Shown here: positions 16,144 through 25,287 of the stretch, in pieces | How the letters are laid out: every line of letters begins with the position of its first letter | Position numbering within the stretch: position 1 is the stretch's first letter | Origin: FEN-1279 sp964400285 | GTDB lineage: Bacteria; Bacteroidota; Ignavibacteria; Tepidaquicellales; Tepidaquicellaceae | Direction of reading: 5' to 3' | Assembly: GCA_964400285.1 (NCBI GenBank) | Contig: CAYNTK010000002.1 | Coordinates: 217,124 to 281,123 of the forward strand | Length of the DNA: 64,000 nt | Program-made: the position numbers and the translations under genes | Notes under the pieces: generated by a model | Databases searched by the model: none | What the model was told of the DNA's origin: nothing | Seen by the model: only the letters and a program-made list of their open reading frames with translations

Positions 16144-17688
16144 TTACAAAGGAATATTCCCATGCTTCCTTCTCGGATTAAAATCTACTTTATTTTGTAT
16201 TAGCTCGAAATAATATATTAATTTTTTTCGTGTGTCTTTCGGCTCGATTACATCGTCTATAAATCCCCTTTCGGCAGCGATATATGGATTGGAAAATTTA
16301 TTCGTAAACTCGGTAATCTTTTCGTCTAACATCTTCTGTTTGTCTTCGGCTTTTTCTAATTCTTTTCTGAATATAATCTCCGCCGCACCTTTTGCACCCA
16401 TTACTGCAATTTCAGCAGAAGGCCACGCAAGGTTTACATCACCCCTTACGTGTTTGGAATTCATAACGTCATAAGCTCCGCCATACGCTTTACGAATAAT
16501 AACGGTTATTCTCGGAACAGTCGCTTCGCAGAATGCGTAAAGCAGTTTAGCTCCGTGCCTTATAACTCCACGCCATTCCTGATCTGTTCCCGGTAAAAAT
16601 CCCGGAACATCTTCAAGCACAAGTAAAGGAATATTAAAAGCATCACAGAATCTTACAAAGCGTGCACCTTTAATAGAAGAATTCAGACACAATACTCCTG
16701 CAAGCACAAGCGGTTGATTTGCTACTATTCCAATAGACCTGCCGTTTAATCTTCCAAAACCGCAAATTATATTTTCTGCATATTCCTTATGAACTTCAAA
16801 AAAACTATCGGGGTCGATAATTTTGTTTATCAACTCCTTCATATCATAAGGTTTATTCGGATTATCGGGAACGTATGTATTTAATTCTTCGAGGTCTTTT
16901 TCTTCGCCTTCATAATCATAAACCGGTGCAATCTCCATATTATTCGAAGGCAGGTATGACATAAGTTTTCTGATTTTCTGGAAGCAGTCAACTTCATTTT
17001 CACAAGTGAAATGACTTACTCCGCTTTTTGTTGCGTGTGCAGTGGCTCCGCCGAGTTCATCGAACGTAACGTCTTCATTCGTAACGGCTTTAATTACGTT
17101 GGGTCCTGTAATAAACATATGAGATATTTTATCCACCATAAAAATAAAATCTGTAATGGCAGGCGAATAAACAGCTCCGCCCGCACACGGTCCGACTATA
17201 GCAGAAATCTGAGGAACAACTCCGCTCGCAAGTGTATTCCTTAAAAAAATATCTGCATATCCTGCAAGTGATAAAACTCCTTCCTGAATTCTCGCGCCGC
17301 CGCTGTCATTAATCCCGATTACAGGCAAGCCGTTTTTCATTGCTAAATCCATAATCTTCGTAATTTTCCTTGCATAAGCTTCCGAAAGTGAACCGCCAAG
17401 TATAGTGAAATCCTGTGAAAATACACAAACGGAACGACCATCGATTTTCCCTGTCCCTGTAATTACACCATCGGTATAATATCTCTGTTTATCTATTCCG
17501 AAATCGCGACATTGATGTCGAACAAAAATATCCATCTCTTCGAATGTCCCTTTATCAAGAAGAATATCGATACGTTCCCTTGCTGTTAGTTTCCCTCTTT
17601 TGTGTTGAGCTTCTAAACCTTTCACTCCGCCGCCAAGCATTGCTTCGGCTCTTTTTTCTCGTAACTCTTCAATTTTGTTTTTGCTCAT
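16144..17688 (-). CDS. Biotin-dependent acyl-CoA carboxylase, carboxyltransferase beta subunit (PccB/MmdA type)
   Basis: Carboxyltransferase of 514 aa that transfers the carboxyl group between carboxybiotin and propionyl-CoA/methylmalonyl-CoA. Two crotonase-like halves are visible: GGSLSEAYARKI and NDSGGARIQEGV in the first, and FLPGTDQEWRGVIRHGAKLLYAF with KAYGGAYDVM in the second. These fit propionyl-CoA carboxylase beta and methylmalonyl-CoA decarboxylase alpha, which cannot be separated by sequence alone. No biotin carrier or carboxylase gene is adjacent. A stand-alone B12-binding methylmalonyl-CoA mutase subunit is encoded at 41678-42085, so the methylmalonyl-CoA route is likely present. 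Confidence 0.93.
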   Translation of the reverse strand: MSKNKIEELREKRAEAMLGGGVKGLEAQHKRGKLTARERIDILLDKGTFEEMDIFVRHQCRDFGIDKQRYYTDGVITGTGKIDGRSVCVFSQDFTILGGSLSEAYARKITKIMDLAMKNGLPVIGINDSGGARIQEGVLSLAGYADIFLRNTLASGVVPQISAIVGPCAGGAVYSPAITDFIFMVDKISHMFITGPNVIKAVTNEDVTFDELGGATAHATKSGVSHFTCENEVDCFQKIRKLMSYLPSNNMEIAPVYDYEGEEKDLEELNTYVPDNPNKPYDMKELINKIIDPDSFFEVHKEYAENIICGFGRLNGRSIGIVANQPLVLAGVLCLNSSIKGARFVRFCDAFNIPLLVLEDVPGFLPGTDQEWRGVIRHGAKLLYAFCEATVPRITVIIRKAYGGAYDVMNSKHVRGDVNLAWPSAEIAVMGAKGAAEIIFRKELEKAEDKQKMLDEKITEFTNKFSNPYIAAERGFIDDVIEPKDTRKKLIYYFELIQNKVDFNPRRKHGNIPL

Positions 17689-17758
17689 AGAAAATTATTT
17701 TGCTATTTGAATTTTTGGATTATTATAAAACTACGATAAGCTATTTGTTTTTGGAAAA

Positions 17759-19069
17759 CTATAATCTAACAATCACAGCTCCTAATTCTCTTAATTTTAC
17801 ATCGATATCCTCATAACCTCTATCTATATATACTGCACCATTAACAATACTCTCCCCTTTTGCAATAACTCCCGCAATAAGATAGGAAAATCCTGCTCGC
17901 AAGTCAGGTATCATAATTTCGGCAGAATGCAATTCAGTAGGACCTTTTATAACTGCACTATGATAATATTCTGTATTTGCAAATCTGCAATGCATACCTC
18001 CAAGACAAGTATTATATAATTCAATTTCTGCTCCCATTTTAATTAATTCCGTTACATAGCCGAATCTTTTTTCATAAACAGTTTCGTGAACAATAGAAAT
18101 TCCATTTGCCTGTGTTAATAAAATAACGAATGGTTGTTGCCAATCAGTCATAAAACCAGGGTGAACATTAGTCTCGAGAGCTATTGACTTAAATGGTCCA
18201 TCATAATAAAATCTAATACCATTATCTTTAACCTCGAATTTACCTCCAACCCTCCTCACGGTATTTAGAAATGTAATCAGGTCATCTTGAATTGCGTTTT
18301 CTACAAATATATCGCCTTTTGAAGCGAGACCTGCACAAGCAAAGGAAGCAGCTTGATTTCTGTCTGGAATAATATAATGGGATGCTCCATTAAGTTTCTC
18401 TACACCTTCAATAGTAATTTTTCTATCGGTACTTATTTCTATTATAGCTCCCATCTTTTGAAGAAACTTCACAAGGTCCATTATCTCTGGTTCAACTGCA
18501 GCATTACAAATAGTTGTTCTCCCTTTTGCTAAAGTAGCTGAAATTAAAATATTTTCAGTTGCCCCAACGCTTGGATAGTCAAGTTTAATATTACTTCCTT
18601 TTAATCCATCTGTCTTAAGCAAATAATAATTATCTTTAATTTCAACATTACAACCAAGTTGTTTCAACCCATCAATATGGAAATTAACAGGACGAGAACC
18701 AATTCTACACCCACCGGGAATCGGAATTTTAGCAGAACCTTTCCTATGCAATAGCGGTCCAGCAAATAATATAGAAATTCTATTTAAAGAGCCATAACTC
18801 TCAGGAATCGAATCAGAAACAAACTCTTGAGTGCATATAAACAATTTATCATTCTCCATTTTTACATCACTACCTAAAATATCGCATAATTTACTTGTAA
18901 CAATCAAATCATTAATTTTATTCGGTGAATTACTAAACTCACAACATTCATCAGTAAGTAATGATGCAACAAGCAATTTTGTCGCAGAATTCTTTGCTCC
19001 GCTTACCTTCACCGAACCATACAACGGATTTCCTCCGTTGATTAGAAAACGAGAATTATTTATATCCAA
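17759..19069 (-). CDS. murA: UDP-N-acetylglucosamine 1-carboxyvinyltransferase
   Basis: First committed enzyme of peptidoglycan synthesis; it transfers enolpyruvate from PEP to UDP-GlcNAc in the cytoplasm. The 436-aa length is normal. GAKNSATK (residues 24-31) matches the N-terminal substrate motif, and the catalytic loop is PGGCRIGSRPVNFHIDG, with the cysteine at residue 121. That cysteine is the fosfomycin target in Escherichia coli MurA, so the enzyme should be fosfomycin-sensitive. It lies 18 bp downstream of accA. Confidence 0.96.
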   Translation of the reverse strand: MDINNSRFLINGGNPLYGSVKVSGAKNSATKLLVASLLTDECCEFSNSPNKINDLIVTSKLCDILGSDVKMENDKLFICTQEFVSDSIPESYGSLNRISILFAGPLLHRKGSAKIPIPGGCRIGSRPVNFHIDGLKQLGCNVEIKDNYYLLKTDGLKGSNIKLDYPSVGATENILISATLAKGRTTICNAAVEPEIMDLVKFLQKMGAIIEISTDRKITIEGVEKLNGASHYIIPDRNQAASFACAGLASKGDIFVENAIQDDLITFLNTVRRVGGKFEVKDNGIRFYYDGPFKSIALETNVHPGFMTDWQQPFVILLTQANGISIVHETVYEKRFGYVTELIKMGAEIELYNTCLGGMHCRFANTEYYHSAVIKGPTELHSAEIMIPDLRAGFSYLIAGVIAKGESIVNGAVYIDRGYEDIDVKLRELGAVIVRL

Positions 19070-19087
19070 ATTTTTTATTTTAATAAA

Positions 19088-20029
19088 TTATTCTTTCCAG
19101 AAACCCATATCCTGGAACTTCTTAATTCTATTATCGAGTAATTTATCCCTTTTAACTTTTACCATAGTATCCAATTCTTCTAAAAGTGCTTTTTTAAGAA
19201 TAGCTGCAGCTTCATCGTGATTTCTATGTGCTCCACCAAACGGCTCTTCTACTATTCTGTCAATAATTCCAAGTTTTAATAAATCAGGAGCAGTTAATTT
19301 TAGTGCTTCAGCAGCTTGTTCTTTAAAATCCCAACTTCTCCATAAAATAGAAGAACAGGATTCTGGAGAAATAACCGAATACCAACAATATTTCATCATC
19401 AATACCCTATCACCAACACCAATTCCAAGTGCTCCACCTGAAGCTCCTTCTCCAATAATTGCAACTATAATAGGAACTCTTAATCTCGACATTTCCAAAA
19501 TATTCCTCGCAATCGCTTCTGCTTGCCCACGCTCTTCTGCTTCTATTCCGGGAAATGCACCCGGAGTATCCAGCAAAGTTATTACAGGTTTATCGAATTT
19601 TTCGGCAAGTTTCATCAATCTTAATGCTTTGCGATATCCTTCAGGATTCATCATTCCAAAATTTCTATAAAGATTCGATTTTGTGTCTCTCCCTTTTTGC
19701 TGTCCGATAATCATAACAGAATAATCACCAAGTGTAGCTAAGCCACCAACCACCGCTTTATCATCTCGAAAATGTCTATCGCCGTGAAGTTCAACAAAAT
19801 TCTCAGTCATTTTATAAATGTAATCGAGTGAATATGGTCTTTCAGGATGACGAGCGAGCTGAACTATCTGCCAAGGAGTAAGATTTTCAAAAATATTTTT
19901 CCTTAATTCATTTATTTTAACCTCAAGTTTATTAATTTCGGCTGATATATCTAACGTATCAGACATTTTTCGCATTTCTTCAATTTTCTGCTCTAATTCC
20001 ACTAAAGGTTTTTCAAATTCAAGTACCAT
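19088..20029 (-). CDS. accA: Acetyl-CoA carboxylase carboxyltransferase alpha subunit
   Basis: Half of the carboxyltransferase that makes malonyl-CoA for fatty-acid synthesis. The 313-aa protein has the N-terminal helical segment (LEQKIEEMRKM) and the family core, with RDTKSNLYRNFGMMNPEGYRKA, LDTPGAFPG and GEGASGGALGIG. The accD partner is not in this window. It is 34 bp downstream of the glycosyltransferase fusion gene and upstream of murA, in the same direction. Confidence 0.96.
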   Translation of the reverse strand: MVLEFEKPLVELEQKIEEMRKMSDTLDISAEINKLEVKINELRKNIFENLTPWQIVQLARHPERPYSLDYIYKMTENFVELHGDRHFRDDKAVVGGLATLGDYSVMIIGQQKGRDTKSNLYRNFGMMNPEGYRKALRLMKLAEKFDKPVITLLDTPGAFPGIEAEERGQAEAIARNILEMSRLRVPIIVAIIGEGASGGALGIGVGDRVLMMKYCWYSVISPESCSSILWRSWDFKEQAAEALKLTAPDLLKLGIIDRIVEEPFGGAHRNHDEAAAILKKALLEELDTMVKVKRDKLLDNRIKKFQDMGFWKE

Positions 20030-20063
20030 AATTATATTTTAAATTTAATAAAAAATCTTAATT

Positions 20064-21998
20064 TTATTTTTTTATAGTAAAAAACAATGTTTTCAGTAAT
20101 ATTTCAATATCCATTTTTAGACTCTGGTTTTTAGCATAAAAAATGTTATAATTCATCAATTCTTCCGAATTTATTCCTTCAAAATGATTCAGCTGAATAA
20201 TACCCGTTAATCCCTTTTTACCGAGATACTCTTTACCATTTGTCTCATACCAAATTGGAATACCAACAAAACTATATTTTCCTTTCAAAACACTTGGCAG
20301 AAGTAATAATTTTGATGTATGTTTTGAAATATTACCTTTTTTTATTTTATAATACAATACAATAAAAGGATATACAGTAATTATCAATATAAACGATAAA
20401 ATTATATCAAATACCCTTTTTAAAAATATATTCATTTTATTTTTAATATTATACTCAATTTCGACTAAGGATAAATCATTAATATTCGAATGTAATTTTG
20501 AAAGAATCAAATCATTTCCCGTTGGAACTATTTTAAATATTACATTTTTACCTGAAAAATTCCACATTACTTTTAGTATTTCGTGATTAGTATAATAATC
20601 TCCTGAAAAAACTACCTCATTAATATTTTTCAGTTTAATAATTTCACTAAGAGTATCTATATCTTTCTTATCAGTAATTTTATTATAATATATTATATTG
20701 TATTTTGCTAAAAATCTTTCTTCAACATCTTGATTCAATTCTTTATCGCCTACAATTAACAGATTGACTTTGCGTAGCATAATATTTTTAGCAATAAAAT
20801 ATCGATATAAATTAATTATACCTCTATACGATAAAAGGAAAAATAAACTTAAAATAGTTGAAATAAGTATAACTTCTCGTGAATAAGCATATTGTTTAAA
20901 AAAATATGTAATTGAAGAATTAATGAAAAAACCTGCAAATATAGCATTAAAAGTTTTTACTATTGGTAAACCATTTCTACCTTTATAAACACGAAATATA
21001 CCGAATAGTATAATCCAAATCGTAATATATACGGAAATAATAAACAAATAACCAGGATTAGGGAAAATATCAAATCTTAGCTTAATGGAAATAATGAAGG
21101 AGGAAAATAATAATATAACATCTAAGATAAGAAATTTAAAAACACTTAACAATCTTTTCAAATACGAGAAAAATGTCCAGTAGAAGACTCCAAGCCTGGT
21201 AATTAAAGAAAGAATAAATGAACCGCCTAAATTTTTCTTAACAAAAATATTCATCGCACCATAAAAATTATTAACATACGCAAGTCCTGTTTTTTTAGTG
21301 CTCTCACCTTTCAAATGAACGGTTTTTACTTCAGGATAATAAAATATTTTGTATCCTTTTTTCTTAATTCTATAACAAATATCAATATCTTCACCATACA
21401 TAAAGTAATCTTCGTCGAAAAGACCAACTTCATCGAGAACTTTTTTAGGAATAAACATAAATGCACCACATATTGCATCAACTTCATAAGTTTCATCTTC
21501 GTTCAAATAAGTTAAATTATACTTTCCAAAAGTTTTACTTTTTGGGAATGCTTTGGAAAGCCCTAATATTCTTGGTAGTGCAACTGATAATGTTGGAAAA
21601 CTTCTTTTACATGCTAAATCCAATTTTCCATTTGCCATAATAAGTTTAGAGGTAACTGCACCAACATCTTTATTATCTTCACAAAATCTAATTAGTTTTT
21701 CGAAGGTTCCCTCTTCGAGAATTGTGTCAGGATTCAGTAGTAAAATATATTTTCCAGTAACTTTTTTTAAAGCGATATTATTAGCTTTTGAAAAACCTAA
21801 ATTTATTTCATTTTCTATATAATTTATTTGCGGATATTTAGTTTTTATAAAATCTCTGCTACCATCAATAGAATTATTATCTATAACATAAATTTCGATA
21901 TTATATTTTTTATTATTTGATTTAAAGATTGATGAAAGGCAGGTATCGAGATGATCCTTCACATTATAATTAACTATTACTATTGATATATCATACAT
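20064..21998 (-). CDS. GT2 glycosyltransferase fused to a degenerate phosphoglycosyl-transferase-like half
   Basis: 644 aa. Residues 1 to about 240 are a rhamnosyltransferase-like GT2 (SIVIVNYNV, LLNPDTI, YGEDIDICYRI). From about 265 there are membrane helices, then a Rossmann-like segment beginning LLIVGD at about 415, and a C-terminal segment resembling a WbaP-type sugar transferase (KRVFDIILSFILI, VLKGKYSFVG, GLTGIIQLN). In active enzymes the SLDELPQ segment carries the Asp-Glu dyad; here the aligned stretch reads SKLLLLPS and the KFRSM segment is missing. So the GT2 half is probably active and the second half probably structural. It is the last gene of the polysaccharide locus. Confidence 0.82.
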   Translation of the reverse strand: MYDISIVIVNYNVKDHLDTCLSSIFKSNNKKYNIEIYVIDNNSIDGSRDFIKTKYPQINYIENEINLGFSKANNIALKKVTGKYILLLNPDTILEEGTFEKLIRFCEDNKDVGAVTSKLIMANGKLDLACKRSFPTLSVALPRILGLSKAFPKSKTFGKYNLTYLNEDETYEVDAICGAFMFIPKKVLDEVGLFDEDYFMYGEDIDICYRIKKKGYKIFYYPEVKTVHLKGESTKKTGLAYVNNFYGAMNIFVKKNLGGSFILSLITRLGVFYWTFFSYLKRLLSVFKFLILDVILLFSSFIISIKLRFDIFPNPGYLFIISVYITIWIILFGIFRVYKGRNGLPIVKTFNAIFAGFFINSSITYFFKQYAYSREVILISTILSLFFLLSYRGIINLYRYFIAKNIMLRKVNLLIVGDKELNQDVEERFLAKYNIIYYNKITDKKDIDTLSEIIKLKNINEVVFSGDYYTNHEILKVMWNFSGKNVIFKIVPTGNDLILSKLHSNINDLSLVEIEYNIKNKMNIFLKRVFDIILSFILIITVYPFIVLYYKIKKGNISKHTSKLLLLPSVLKGKYSFVGIPIWYETNGKEYLGKKGLTGIIQLNHFEGINSEELMNYNIFYAKNQSLKMDIEILLKTLFFTIKK

Positions 21999-22040
21999 AT
22001 ATTTTCGTATAAAAAGATTTAAAATTATTCACATTGGAAA

Positions 22041-22772
22041 TTAAAGTTCAAATAATTTTCCAAACAATGATTTTATTTTTAATTTCCATACCATAAAATA
22101 TGCTTCGTAAACTACTTTTCTTGACATTTTGGAACTCCCTGCACGTCTATCAATAAATAGAATGGGTGTCTCTGAAATTTTAAATCCTTTTTTATAAAAC
22201 TTAAATTTCATTTCAATCTGAAATGAATAACCATTTGATTTAACTTTATCTAAATTAATCTGTGATAATGAAGAAACACGATAACACATAAATCCAGCTG
22301 TGGTATCTTTAACCTTTAATCCTGTAATAACTCTTGTATATATGTTGGCAAAATAACTCAACAGCAATCTACTAATAGGCCAATTTACCACAGAAACTCC
22401 ATTTATATATCTTGAACCAACAACTAAATCATTCCCTTTTTCAATTAACTCTATAAATTTAGGAAGATATTTTGGGTCGTGAGAAAAATCAGCATCCATC
22501 TCAAAAACATAATCAAATGATTTTTCAATTGCAAACTTAAATCCGGCAACATAAGCTGTACCAAGTCCTAATTTTTTTTCTCTTTCAATTAAAAAAACAT
22601 TATCACAGTTTAATTCTTTTACCATCGAAGCAGTTCCATCAGGTGAATTATCATCTACAACAAGAATATACCAATTATAATTATTATCTGAATATTTTAA
22701 TACTTCAGGTATTAAGTTTAAAATGTTTTCTGCTTCATTATATGTAGGTATTATAACTAATATTTTTTTCAA
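22041..22772 (-). CDS. Polyprenol-phosphate mannose synthase-like GT2
   Basis: 243-aa GT2 of the DPM1 type, transferring a sugar from a nucleotide donor to polyprenol phosphate at the cytoplasmic face. The nucleotide-binding start IPTYNEAENI, the VVDDNSPDGT segment and the catalytic DADFSHDPKYLP are characteristic. There is no C-terminal membrane domain, as in the soluble DPM1 form. It lies 1 bp from the initiating sugar-transferase gene, so the product could feed glycan assembly or protein O-mannosylation; the sugar is inferred from family. Confidence 0.88.
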   Translation of the reverse strand: MKKILVIIPTYNEAENILNLIPEVLKYSDNNYNWYILVVDDNSPDGTASMVKELNCDNVFLIEREKKLGLGTAYVAGFKFAIEKSFDYVFEMDADFSHDPKYLPKFIELIEKGNDLVVGSRYINGVSVVNWPISRLLLSYFANIYTRVITGLKVKDTTAGFMCYRVSSLSQINLDKVKSNGYSFQIEMKFKFYKKGFKISETPILFIDRRAGSSKMSRKVVYEAYFMVWKLKIKSLFGKLFEL

Positions 22773-22773
22773 T

Positions 22774-24159
22774 CTAATGTCCTTTCATTGTAAATATTAC
22801 CATAATCGTATTAAGCATTATTCTGAAATCCAAACTTAGACTCATATTCTCGATATAATAAAAATCATATTGAAGTTTAGTTTTAAAATCTTCGATAGAA
22901 GTATTAAAGGAATGCTTTACTTGAGCCCAACCTGTTATCCCAGGTTTAATAGTAAATTTTCTTGAATAATATGGAATTTCTTTTTTTATCTGCTCAACAA
23001 AAGATGGTCTTTCGGATCTAGGGCCAACAATACTCATATCGTTTTTTAAAACATTAATGAACTGGGGTATTTCATCAATTCTTGTCTTTCTTATGAAACG
23101 ACCAATTGGGGTTACATTTGAATCATCAGCATCATTCCATATTGAATATTCATCAGCTTCAATACTTTGAATCATTGATCTGAATTTTATTAGCTTAAAA
23201 ACTTTTTCATTTTTTCCGATTCTTTTTTGAGTATAAAAGATAGGACCTTTAGAAGTTAATTTTATCAAGAATGCGATAAATAAAAGGATTGGAGATAATA
23301 CAAACAAGATGATTAATGAAAAGGTAATATCAATAAGTCTTTTTAACAATCTTGAAGGAAATGATAAGATTTCACCTTTAACTTCAATCAATGGTACGCC
23401 ATATATTTGCTGTGTTTTTGCCATTCCAGTAATTACTTCATACATTTCAGGCATAATCTTGACTGATACATTCTCACCAGTGCAATAATTCATAGTCTCG
23501 AATAATATATTTTTATCTTTTTGTTCCGATGCTACAAGAACTATCTCGATTTTCTCGCTTTTAATAATATTTTTTAAATCTGTTATTTGACCTAATCTTT
23601 TTTCTATTTTTTCATCACTATCAGGAGTTCCAACAAAACCAATAAATTTATATCCAAGTTTAGGATAATTTTTAATCATTTCAAACAACTCATATGCTTT
23701 TTTTCCAGATCCAACTATAACTGCATTCCTTGTCCCTATTCCTTTTTCAACCAATTTCATTTGAAAACTTCTTATTAAAATTCTCCCCGATGAAGCAAAT
23801 AATACTAAAATAAACCAGTATATTAAAATTAAAAATCTCGATATAACTTTAGAGTCTTTTAAAAAATCATCTATAAAAATTGCAAAAAAAAGAATAAAGC
23901 AACCTAAAAAAACTGTTTTTATAACTGATACGACTTCATCAAATCTTGATTGTAAATACCAATGATGATATAACCCGAACAAAGTAAAAATTATTAACCA
24001 ATAAATATATATTACAATCATTGGGATAAAATAACTTGGTGGATTGGCATAAATTATCCATCCAGTATTAACTCTTAGGTAATAATATACACTAAAAGCT
24101 AAATTAATTGAAATAAAATCACTTAATATTAAAAGTAATATTTCTTTAGATTTGGACAA
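22774..24159 (-). CDS. Undecaprenyl-phosphate sugar phosphotransferase (WbaP/WcaJ-like, initiating)
   Basis: Initiating phosphoglycosyl transferase that attaches the first sugar-1-phosphate to undecaprenyl phosphate. 461 aa: four N-terminal membrane helices (to about residue 130), a Rossmann-like domain (AVIVGSGKKAYELF), one re-entrant/membrane helix at about 275-300, and the catalytic domain. The latter has KFRSMIQ, the dyad segment TRIDEIPQFINVLKND, the VGPRSERP loop and KPGITGWAQV, all intact. A 120-bp AT-rich spacer separates it from the GT4 gene upstream. Confidence 0.93.
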   Translation of the reverse strand: MSKSKEILLLILSDFISINLAFSVYYYLRVNTGWIIYANPPSYFIPMIVIYIYWLIIFTLFGLYHHWYLQSRFDEVVSVIKTVFLGCFILFFAIFIDDFLKDSKVISRFLILIYWFILVLFASSGRILIRSFQMKLVEKGIGTRNAVIVGSGKKAYELFEMIKNYPKLGYKFIGFVGTPDSDEKIEKRLGQITDLKNIIKSEKIEIVLVASEQKDKNILFETMNYCTGENVSVKIMPEMYEVITGMAKTQQIYGVPLIEVKGEILSFPSRLLKRLIDITFSLIILFVLSPILLFIAFLIKLTSKGPIFYTQKRIGKNEKVFKLIKFRSMIQSIEADEYSIWNDADDSNVTPIGRFIRKTRIDEIPQFINVLKNDMSIVGPRSERPSFVEQIKKEIPYYSRKFTIKPGITGWAQVKHSFNTSIEDFKTKLQYDFYYIENMSLSLDFRIMLNTIMVIFTMKGH

Positions 24160-24279
24160 AATATTTATAATTATTTAAAATTGTAAAAAAATTATAATAA
24201 ATAAAGGTATTTTTAAAAATTAAACTTATAGAAAATTTTTATAAGAGACTGAAGATTATTTAATTAATATTGAATTGGA

Positions 24280-25287
24280 TTATTCTTTTTTTGTAAATTC
24301 ATCTAATAGTTCTTTAATTTTTTCTTTTCTAACCTCATAAGAAAATAACTCTCTAATTCTATTGGAACCTTTAATACTTAATTCATTTCGGCATGAATAA
24401 TCTGACATTAGTTTTAAAATCCCATTCGAAATATCATCAACACTATTAGGATTGACATAAATAGCATAATTACCGCACACTTCGGGTACTGCACCATTTC
24501 GGCTTGTTATAACAGGAGCTCCGCAAAGCATGCTTTCGGCAATTGCCATTCCAAATCCTTCAAAATTTGTCGGTTGGATGTATATTTTACATCTTTGATA
24601 CAAATCAATTTTCTCTTTATCAGAAACCCTACCTAAAAATTCAACTTTATCATTAAGATTATTACTTAAAACCAAATTATTTAAATCTTTATAACCATCA
24701 TCTTCTTTATTACCTACAATATATAATTTTAAATCAGGGAATTGATTTGCAACTTTTTTAAAGGCAAGTATTATTTCTCTTACTTTTTTTCTTTGAACAT
24801 TCGGTTTCGTTAATTGAGTTAATGTTAAAATAAAATTCTCTCTATTATCTAAAGATTTATAACTGTATTTATTTGAATCAATTGCGTGGTAAATTAATAC
24901 AGGATTAACTGCGCCTAATTTTTTTATTCCATCAAATTCTATTTTTGCAGTTGCAATCTGAACATCTGAATGTTTTAGACTATATTTTATAAATTGCCTT
25001 ATATAAAAAGGTCTTTGGAAAAATCCCTGGTCAGATGGATCGTTATAATGTATATTTCCAATAGAAATTACAGGTTTTTTTAATCTCTTAGCCTTAATAA
25101 TCGGTACCACTCCTGAACTCCACCACCAAACAAAATATAAATCACAATCGTTAGGTAACTTTCTCCAATCATTAATTTTAATAACATTATGTCCTAATTC
25201 TTCAAAAATTTTTATATCATTGGAATAAAAATCAAGTAAATCAAAATACCAGGAATCTTTTAAGCGAGCATAAAAACAAATTTTCAT
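24280..25287 (-). CDS. Family 4 glycosyltransferase
   Basis: 335-aa GT-B fold enzyme that adds one sugar to the lipid-linked repeat unit. The C-terminal donor site includes EGFGMAIAE (the E-x7-E motif of GT4) followed by SMLCGAPVITSRNGAVPEVCG. LTLTQLTKPNVQRK marks the start of the second Rossmann domain. The start codon directly follows the stop of the preceding GT4 gene (no spacing), so they are co-translated. Sugar and linkage specificity cannot be predicted. Confidence 0.9.
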   Translation of the reverse strand: MKICFYARLKDSWYFDLLDFYSNDIKIFEELGHNVIKINDWRKLPNDCDLYFVWWWSSGVVPIIKAKRLKKPVISIGNIHYNDPSDQGFFQRPFYIRQFIKYSLKHSDVQIATAKIEFDGIKKLGAVNPVLIYHAIDSNKYSYKSLDNRENFILTLTQLTKPNVQRKKVREIILAFKKVANQFPDLKLYIVGNKEDDGYKDLNNLVLSNNLNDKVEFLGRVSDKEKIDLYQRCKIYIQPTNFEGFGMAIAESMLCGAPVITSRNGAVPEVCGNYAIYVNPNSVDDISNGILKLMSDYSCRNELSIKGSNRIRELFSYEVRKEKIKELLDEFTKKE

